Below are positions 8,109 to 10,748 of a stretch of DNA of 10,748 nucleotides, piece by piece. The notes under the pieces were generated by a model that worked only from the letters and a program-made list of their open reading frames with translations, was not told where the DNA came from and made no database searches. The position numbers and the translations under genes are program-made. The stretch is from DASPFV01 sp035620975 (GTDB lineage: Bacteria; Acidobacteriota; Vicinamibacteria; Vicinamibacterales; 2-12-FULL-66-21), in assembly GCA_035620975.1 (NCBI GenBank), contig DASPFV010000243.1, positions 1 to 10,748 on the forward strand, read 5' to 3'. The first letter of the stretch is position 1; every line of letters begins with the position of its first letter.

Positions 8109-9785
8109 ATGGACTATCTCGTCAGAGGGCTCAGAGAGAACCCGGAGTTGGCGATCTTCCTGACGCTCGCCGTCGGCTTCTTCATCGGCCGGATCCGCCT
8201 CGGCTCGTTCACGTTGGGAAACGTAGTCGGCACGCTGCTCGCGGGCGTCCTGATCGGCCAGCTCGATATCCGGATCGCGCCGATCGTGAAGACGGTGTTC
8301 TTCGATCTCTTCCTCTTCGCCACCGGCTACAAGGTGGGTCCCCAGTTCTTCCGCGGACTGGGCAGGAACGCCCTGCCGCAGGTCTCGCTCACGGTGGTGC
8401 TCTGCGGGACGAGCCTGCTGGCGACGGTGGCGGCGGCGAAGCTGCTCGGCTACGACCCGGGCACGGCGGCCGGGCTTCTGGCCGGCGCCTTCACCGAGAG
8501 CACCGTCATCGGGACAGCCGGGGAAACCATCCAGCGCCTCGCGCTGCCGGAGGCGGAGAAGACCCGTCTCCTGAACAACATCCCCGTCGCGTACGCCGTC
8601 AGCTATCTCGTCGGTACGGGCTTCGTCGTCTGGTTGCTCTCGAGCCTGGCGCCGCGCCTCCTCGGTATCGACCTGAAGGCCGAGAGCCGGAAGCTGGAGG
8701 CGCTGCTGTCGTCGAAACCGAAGCTCCAGCCCGACACCCGATCGGCCTACCGGGAGTGGGACATCCGGGCGTACCGGCTGCACGACGCGGTCGCGAACAG
8801 GACGGTGGCCGATCTGGAGCGCACCTTCGCGCCCGAACGGGTGTTCGTGGAACGGATACGCCGTGGTGCCGAGCTGATCGATCCATCGGCGGAGACCGTG
8901 CTCCGCCCTGGGGACGTGGCGGCCGTGGCCGCGCGGCGCCACGTCCTGCTCGACAGAGGTCAGGAACTCGGCACGGAAGTCGAGGATCGCGAGGTCCAGG
9001 ACTTCCCGATCGAGACGGCGGATGTCGTCCTCACCAACCCGCTGGTGGCCGAACAGACGCTGGACGTGCTCGCCGACCGGTTCGGTCGCGGCGTCGTCCT
9101 CCACAAGCTGGTGCGGGGCGGTGAAGAGATTCCGTTCACGGCAGAAACCATCGTCAACCGCGGCGACCTGCTCCGCGTCGTCGGCGCGAGCCGCGACGTG
9201 CGCCGCGTGGGCGACGTGCTCGGCTACATCGAGCGGCCGTCGAGCGAGACCGACATCATCTTCGTCGGCCTCGGCATTCTGGTCGGCGGGTTCATCGGGC
9301 TGCTCTCGGTGCGTGTGGGCACGCTGCCGCTCAGCCTGACTGCAAGCGGGGGCGCGTTGATCATGGGGCTCGTGTTCGGCTGGCTGCGCTCGGTGCGTCC
9401 GACGTTCGGCCGTATCCCCGAGCCGGCGCTCTGGGTGTTCGACACCGTCGGTCTCGCCGTCTTCATCGGGGTCGTCGGCCTGACCGCCGGTCCGAGCTTC
9501 GTCGAGGGGCTGCGCGCGACGGGCCCGAGTCTCCTGGTCGTGGGGTTCGTCGTCGCGGTGACGCCGCACGTCACGGCTGTCCTCTTCGGCCGCTACGTCT
9601 TGAAGATGAACCCGGTCATCCTGCTCGGCGCGTGTGCGGGCGCGGGAACCGTGACGGCGGCCCTGCGGGCCATCCAGGACGAGGCCGGGAGCAAGCTGCC
9701 GGTGCTCGGCTACACCGTCCCGTACGCCGTCGGCAACATTCTGCTGACGGCCTGGGGGCCGGTGATCGTGATGCTGGTGGAATGA
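8109..9785 (+). CDS. aspT: AspT-type aspartate:alanine antiporter (AAE family) with two TrkA-C/RCK-C domains
   Basis: This 558-residue inner-membrane carrier is close to the size of Tetragenococcus AspT (~543). It has the family order: an N-terminal helix bundle (residues about 14-185, with FLFATGYKVGPQFF and GLLAGAFTESTVIGTAGETI), then a cytoplasmic part with two TrkA-C-like domains (about 215-290 and 300-372, each with a PGD/RGD turn: LRPGDV, VNRGDL), then a C-terminal bundle (about 382-556) with VGLTAGPSFVEGL and LGACAGAGTVTAAL. The two GxxTES/GAGTVTAA segments are the characteristic pseudo-repeats. AspT exchanges aspartate for alanine, an electrogenic step coupled to aspartate decarboxylation in its best-known host; with aspartase here, aspartate entry is the more likely direction. 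The ATG at 8109 has AGAGGG only 2 nt upstream, an unusually short spacing. A second, diverged copy lies at 10360-10748 on the opposite strand. Confidence 0.9.
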   Translation: MDYLVRGLRENPELAIFLTLAVGFFIGRIRLGSFTLGNVVGTLLAGVLIGQLDIRIAPIVKTVFFDLFLFATGYKVGPQFFRGLGRNALPQVSLTVVLCGTSLLATVAAAKLLGYDPGTAAGLLAGAFTESTVIGTAGETIQRLALPEAEKTRLLNNIPVAYAVSYLVGTGFVVWLLSSLAPRLLGIDLKAESRKLEALLSSKPKLQPDTRSAYREWDIRAYRLHDAVANRTVADLERTFAPERVFVERIRRGAELIDPSAETVLRPGDVAAVAARRHVLLDRGQELGTEVEDREVQDFPIETADVVLTNPLVAEQTLDVLADRFGRGVVLHKLVRGGEEIPFTAETIVNRGDLLRVVGASRDVRRVGDVLGYIERPSSETDIIFVGLGILVGGFIGLLSVRVGTLPLSLTASGGALIMGLVFGWLRSVRPTFGRIPEPALWVFDTVGLAVFIGVVGLTAGPSFVEGLRATGPSLLVVGFVVAVTPHVTAVLFGRYVLKMNPVILLGACAGAGTVTAALRAIQDEAGSKLPVLGYTVPYAVGNILLTAWGPVIVMLVE

Positions 9786-9793
9786 ATGGGGAG

Positions 9794-9857
9794 GGGCTCT
9801 GGGCTCTCGGCTCTGGGCTCTAGCTGGGCTCTGGGCTCTCGGCTCTGGGCTCTAGCT
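9794..9857 (+). repeat. Two perfect tandem copies of a 32-nt unit
   Basis: The unit at 9794-9825 is repeated exactly at 9826-9857. Each unit is four heptamers (GGGCTCT, GGGCTCT, CGGCTCT, GGGCTCT) plus AGCT. The exact identity indicates a recent tandem duplication. It lies 8 nt after the aspT stop. Confidence 0.9.
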
Positions 9858-9960
9858 GGGCTCGGGGCTCGGGGCTCTGGGCTCGGGGCTCGGGGCTCGG
9901 GGCTCGGGGCTCCAGTAGGCTCAAGGCTCTCTAGGCTCCGGGCTCGCGGGTCTCAGCGGG
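9794..9960 (+). repeat. Heptameric GGGCTCN repeat tract
   Basis: Sixteen heptamers can be counted. Eight are in the duplicated 32-nt units and eight are consecutive at 9858-9913, with N being G, T or C. A decayed tail (9914-9960, with AGGCTC, AAGGCTC, GGGCTCG) follows. The region between aspT and the ansB start (9786-10027) has no credible gene; translations through it are low-complexity Gly/Ala/Leu/Ser strings. Intergenic heptamer tracts are known in some bacteria, for example the STRR sequences of cyanobacteria. The role is unknown. Confidence 0.85.
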
Positions 9961-10001
9961 ATCTGACGAATTGGCGTCACGAAAAGGGAGCGGCAGTCAG
10001 A

Positions 10002-10078
10002 GTGGAGGCTGCCGGGAGGGTGCAGTCATGAGGCGTTCTTCACAACCGGCCATCCTGGCGATCGCGGTCGCCGCCGCG
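10002..10078 (+). repeat. Left arm of a 77-bp inverted repeat
   Basis: This arm is the reverse complement of 10195-10271 with one mismatch (position 10071). The 69 nt at 10002-10070 are a perfect match to 10203-10271. It contains the ansB ribosome site (GGGAGGG, 10014-10020), the ATG at 10028 and the first ~15 codons. The spacer between the arms is 116 nt. Confidence 0.95.
10028..10078 (+). pseudogene. 5' remnant of asparaginase gene, left copy
   Basis: From the ATG at 10028, with its Shine-Dalgarno GGGAGGG, the sequence encodes MRRSSQPAILAIAV, the signal-peptide start of the asparaginase fragment on the opposite strand. After about codon 15 it runs into the antisense of that same gene. Translation would continue as a meaningless frame to a stop at 10433-10435. 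Its place downstream of aspT and its intact ribosome site suggest that an aspT-ansB operon once stood here. No functional product is expected. Confidence 0.75.
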
Positions 10079-10245
10079 CCGGCGATGGTCCCGCCCGTCG
10101 CGAGCACCACCACCCGGGGCAGGCTGCCGCTCTGCTCGGGCCCGTGTGCGGCGGCGCGGAGGTGCCACACCCGGGCCTGCGGCACGAAGACGATCGCGGC
10201 GACGACCGCGATCGCCAGGATGGCCGGTTGTGAAGAACGCCTCAT
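10072..10245 (-). pseudogene. ansB: Type II L-asparaginase, N-terminal fragment only
   Basis: Reading leftward from the ATG at 10245, about 58 residues look like the start of a periplasmic asparaginase. They comprise a signal peptide (AILAIAVVAAIVFV, residues 8-21), a linker, then LPRVVVLATGGTIAGAA (42-58). LATGGTIAG is the family's first catalytic signature, with the nucleophile Thr53. The coding sequence then meets the inverted copy of its own beginning. The open frame continues to a stop at 9997-9999 (82 residues in all), but the last ~24 are antisense sequence. The second active-site threonine block (TDT), the Lys and most of the enzyme are missing, so it cannot be active. Its ATG follows the aspT copy on the same strand by 114 nt, as expected for an aspT-ansB operon. 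Confidence 0.85.
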
Positions 10246-10271
10246 GACTGCACCCTCCCGGCAGCCTCCAC
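10195..10271 (-). repeat. Right arm of the 77-bp inverted repeat
   Basis: Reverse-complement partner of 10002-10078. Beyond 10271, similarity to the left flank falls: the next 35 nt (10272-10306 against 9967-10001) match at 27 positions by hand count. The 69-nt core is therefore far better conserved than its surroundings. Confidence 0.95.
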
Positions 10272-10309
10272 CGCGGCTGCCGCTCTCTTTCCCTGGCGCC
10301 AATTCGACA

Positions 10310-10359
10310 GAACCCGATTCCAGACTCGCGAGCGTCCAGCCGCGAGCTGCGAGCCGCAT
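10310..10359 (-). repeat. Short degenerate heptamer tract after the second aspT
   Basis: Read on the minus strand, the stretch just after the second aspT stop contains GGCTCGC, AGCTCGC, GGCTGGA and CGCTCGC in 7-nt register. This resembles a contracted, decayed form of the GGGCTCN tract that follows the first aspT at the same relative position. Confidence 0.45.
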
Positions 10360-10748
10360 TCAACTCGTCAGCATCACGATCACCGGCCCCCAGGCCGTCA
10401 GCAGGATGTTGCCCACCGCGTACGGGACGGTGTAGCCGAGCACCGGCAGCTTGCTGCCGGCCTCGTCCTGGATCGCGCGGAGGGCGGCGGTGACGGTGCC
10501 CGCGCCCGCACACGCGCCGAGCAGAATCACCGGGTTCATCTTCAGCACGTAGCGGCCGAAGAGCACCGCCGCGACGTGCGGCGTCAAGGCGACCACGAAC
10601 CCCACCACCAGCAGGCTGGGACCGGTTTCGCGGAGCCCGGCGACGAAGCTCGGGCCAGCGGTCAGGCCGACCACGCCGATGAAGACCGCCAGACCGACGG
10701 TGTCGAACACCCAGAGCGCCGGCTCGGGGATACGGCCGAACGTCGGAC
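10360..10748 (-). CDS. aspT: Second AspT-type antiporter, C-terminal part (cut by the window edge)
   Basis: The minus-strand frame is open to the window edge, so the start lies to the right of it. The visible 128 residues begin PTFGRIPEPALWVFDTVGLAV and match the C-terminus of the aspT at 8109-9785. Only four substitutions precede the last two residues (VE there, TS here). At DNA level I count 38 differences in 378 aligned nt, mostly third-codon positions. That pattern means both copies have been under selection for protein function, or that they come from two related genomes. The gene points towards the first aspT, tail to tail, and is followed by the ansB fragment. The visible part covers the final transmembrane bundle, including GACAGAGTVTAAL. 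Confidence 0.9.
   Translation of the reverse strand, partial: PTFGRIPEPALWVFDTVGLAVFIGVVGLTAGPSFVAGLRETGPSLLVVGFVVALTPHVAAVLFGRYVLKMNPVILLGACAGAGTVTAALRAIQDEAGSKLPVLGYTVPYAVGNILLTAWGPVIVMLTS

Noticed and set aside
6295..9569. Long minus-strand frames (598 and 512 codons) opposite the two transporters
   Set aside because: Highly charged Arg/Glu/Gln-rich translations are the antisense of membrane proteins. No ribosome sites or family motifs are evident.
9794..9913. CRISPR array
   Set aside because: The units are directly abutting heptamers with no unique spacers, and no cas genes are present.
9786..10031. 81-residue + strand frame after aspT
   Set aside because: It is the translation of the GGGCTCN tract (Gly/Ala/Leu/Ser repeats) and has no homology signal.
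10002..10271. Insertion sequence or transposon ends forming the inverted repeat
   Set aside because: The arms are the start of an asparaginase gene, there is no transposase between or beside them, and the 116-nt centre is asparaginase coding sequence.
9971..10435. 154-residue + strand frame through the inverted repeat
   Set aside because: Apart from ~15 ansB codons it is antisense to the ansB fragment and to the second aspT, so it is not a real gene.

Overview
The window is GC-rich DNA from a Gram-negative bacterium. Evidence for an outer membrane is two predicted outer-membrane proteins and several exported proteins with N-terminal signal peptides. The high GC content, the gene style and the GGGCTCN heptamer tract remind me of Acidobacteriota (Vicinamibacteria-like), but that placement is inference only. 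All complete genes lie on the + strand. The minus strand holds one partial gene and one gene fragment at the right end.

Layout: (1) nt 1-1029, the 3' part of a metal-dependent amidohydrolase. (2) 1058-2335, a DcaP-like outer-membrane porin. (3) 2338-3393, an exported glutaminase (glsA). (4) 3448-4503, a DUF481-type outer-membrane beta-barrel protein. (5) 4504-4748, a 245-nt non-coding gap, probably carrying the promoter of the next operon. (6) 4749-6158, aspartate ammonia-lyase (aspA). (7) 6155-6670, a small exported protein of unknown function, overlapping aspA by ATGA. (8) 6667-8076, a DASS/SLC13 dicarboxylate transporter with a GTG start, overlapping the previous gene by GTGA. (9) 8109-9785, an AspT-type aspartate:alanine exchanger. 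(10) 9786-9960, a heptameric GGGCTCN tandem-repeat tract. (11) 10002-10271, an inverted repeat built from two head-on copies of the start of a type II asparaginase gene (ansB). (12) 10360-10748, the C-terminal part of a second aspT on the minus strand, running off the window.

The genes form a coherent acidic amino acid/amide utilisation module. Dicarboxylates or amino acids would cross the outer membrane through the DcaP-like porin. Periplasmic GlsA, and originally AnsB, would deamidate glutamine and asparagine. AspT would exchange aspartate across the inner membrane. AspA would convert aspartate to fumarate and ammonia, and the DASS carrier would move C4-dicarboxylates. This pathway is inferred from family assignments and gene order.

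The least ordinary region is the right end. Two diverged copies of an aspT-ansB junction face each other and meet inside the 5' end of ansB. The aspT copies differ at about 10% of nucleotides with almost all changes silent, while the ansB start is identical in both arms over 69 nt. Either this is a real inverted duplication with local sequence homogenisation, or it is a fold-back assembly join between two related loci or strains. The sequence alone cannot settle which.
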